A stretch of DNA of 64,000 nucleotides from Chionis minor (taxonomy: Eukaryota > Chordata > Aves > Charadriiformes > Chionididae). The stretch lies in contig VZSF01008169.1 in the NCBI GenBank assembly GCA_013398295.1, forward strand, positions 1 to 64,000. The letters run 5' to 3'. Every line of letters begins with the position of its first letter. Within the stretch, counting starts at the first letter, position 1. A program made the position numbers and the translations under genes. This document shows, in pieces, positions 63,201 to 64,000 of this stretch. A model generated the notes under the pieces. It was given only the letters and a program-made list of their open reading frames with translations. It was not told the origin of the DNA and did not search any database.

Positions 63201-64000
63201 TTGGGAGACTTATTCCTGCAAATCTGTTGTTCATTTACAAGGATTTTATCAATATGTTCTAGGATACTAGAGTAGCATGAAAAAATCTGAAAAGTCAAAG
63301 AAATAAAATGGATAGGATCAAAAGAGGGAAGAGAGATGACTGCATAAACTGAATGTTGAGGTCTCCATCTATTAGTTCTATATAATTAATTTTAATTATT
63401 CTTATGCTTTTGGTTCTAGGCTCAGGAATATTTATGAGGGACATTTAGATAGGCTGTGCTTTTTGGAAAGGAGAGAGTCTGCTATGCTATGCAGTAGAAT
63501 ATTTTATTCCTGTTAATGGAGAACTCTGACAAAAACGCTCCTTGTTTTCTCATTACCATGCCTGTATATCATTTTATGACAAGCATACATTTTCTCCTAA
63601 ATTTTTCTGACGTTATATATAAATATAGATGACGTAACTGGAGCAGAGAGTTAGTATTTTGAATTACTTATTATTGCTGTTCCCTTCTATAAAAGATTCC
63701 AGAGGTTTGTTTGTATGTGTGTTTGTTTTACCTTACCCCATTGACAAAAGAGCATCATGAGAGAGCAAAGGGACCGAGGCTGAATGTTTCACAGTGGCTT
63801 TGTTAGCAATTTACTTTGGCATAATCTTTGTAGTGAACAAATGCTTAAGGAGTATTAAATGAAATTTGTATTGGAATTCTAAAGCACTCATAGTGTTGCA
63901 GAATATTTAAATAATGTAAAAGTCTGAATGCAAATCGTAATATGCCCTTAAAAACCCTAGACAAGTAAAGCACATTTGATTAAAAAAAAAAAGGTACCTT
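60216..64000. other. No recognisable gene
   Basis: AT-rich DNA. One weak lipase-like stretch at about 61.13-61.23 kb on the minus strand is described in the findings. Nothing else is supported. Confidence 0.45.

Overview
This window looks like a bird chromosome. It is AT-rich, intron-rich vertebrate DNA, and its main interspersed repeats are CR1 LINEs, seven clear copies, several ending in the avian-type CR1 tail of short ATTCTATG-like repeats. Short assembly gaps lie at 30078, 34073 and 52396-52410.

The core is a head-to-tail pair of pancreatic-lipase genes on the minus strand. I rebuilt both exon by exon, checking that every intron is GT-AG and that the frame runs through every junction. 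Gene A (coding span 17081-32958, TATA-linked leader exon near 33.45-33.48 kb) has 12 coding exons and encodes 468 residues. It is a classical PNLIP/PNLIPRP2-type lipase with a full lid, the complete Ser-Asp-His triad and a C-terminal PLAT/colipase-binding domain. Gene B (36755-49638) also has 12 coding exons and encodes 465 residues. It most resembles PNLIPRP3: the triad is kept, the lid is rebuilt, and there are five N-glycosylation sequons where gene A has none. The two share the same intron phases. Exon lengths are identical except for the first exon (later start in B) and the two lid-side exons 6 and 7, which differ by -3 and +3 bases. Both products should be secreted lipid hydrolases.

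Left of the lipases, on the plus strand and so convergent with them, is a short stretch at about 7.4 kb that resembles C10orf82 (SPMIP5). In human, C10orf82 is the convergent neighbour at the 3' end of the PNLIP cluster, so this supports conserved synteny. In the bird sequence the match appears to cross a one-base frame break, so it may be decayed or wrongly assembled. Two further plus-strand candidate exons at 9330-9836, followed by AATAAA, could be the 3' end of that gene or of an unknown transcript.

Layout: 0.2-1.0 kb antisense CR1; 4.6-9.9 kb scattered plus-strand exon candidates; 11.6-12.0 kb CR1; 12.6-14.5 kb very AT-rich noncoding DNA; 17.0-33.5 kb gene A; 33.8-34.3 kb a perfect 252-bp duplication around one N, probably an assembly artefact; 36.7-49.6 kb gene B, with a sense-oriented ancient LINE fragment and an opposite-strand CR1 in its introns; 49.7-50.6 kb a CR1 directly upstream of the first coding exon of B; 50.6-64 kb no gene I can recognise, only CR1 copies at 54.2 and 59.6 kb and weak candidates for 5' exons of B. 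Family and synteny statements rest on remembered features of the human proteins, not on a search.
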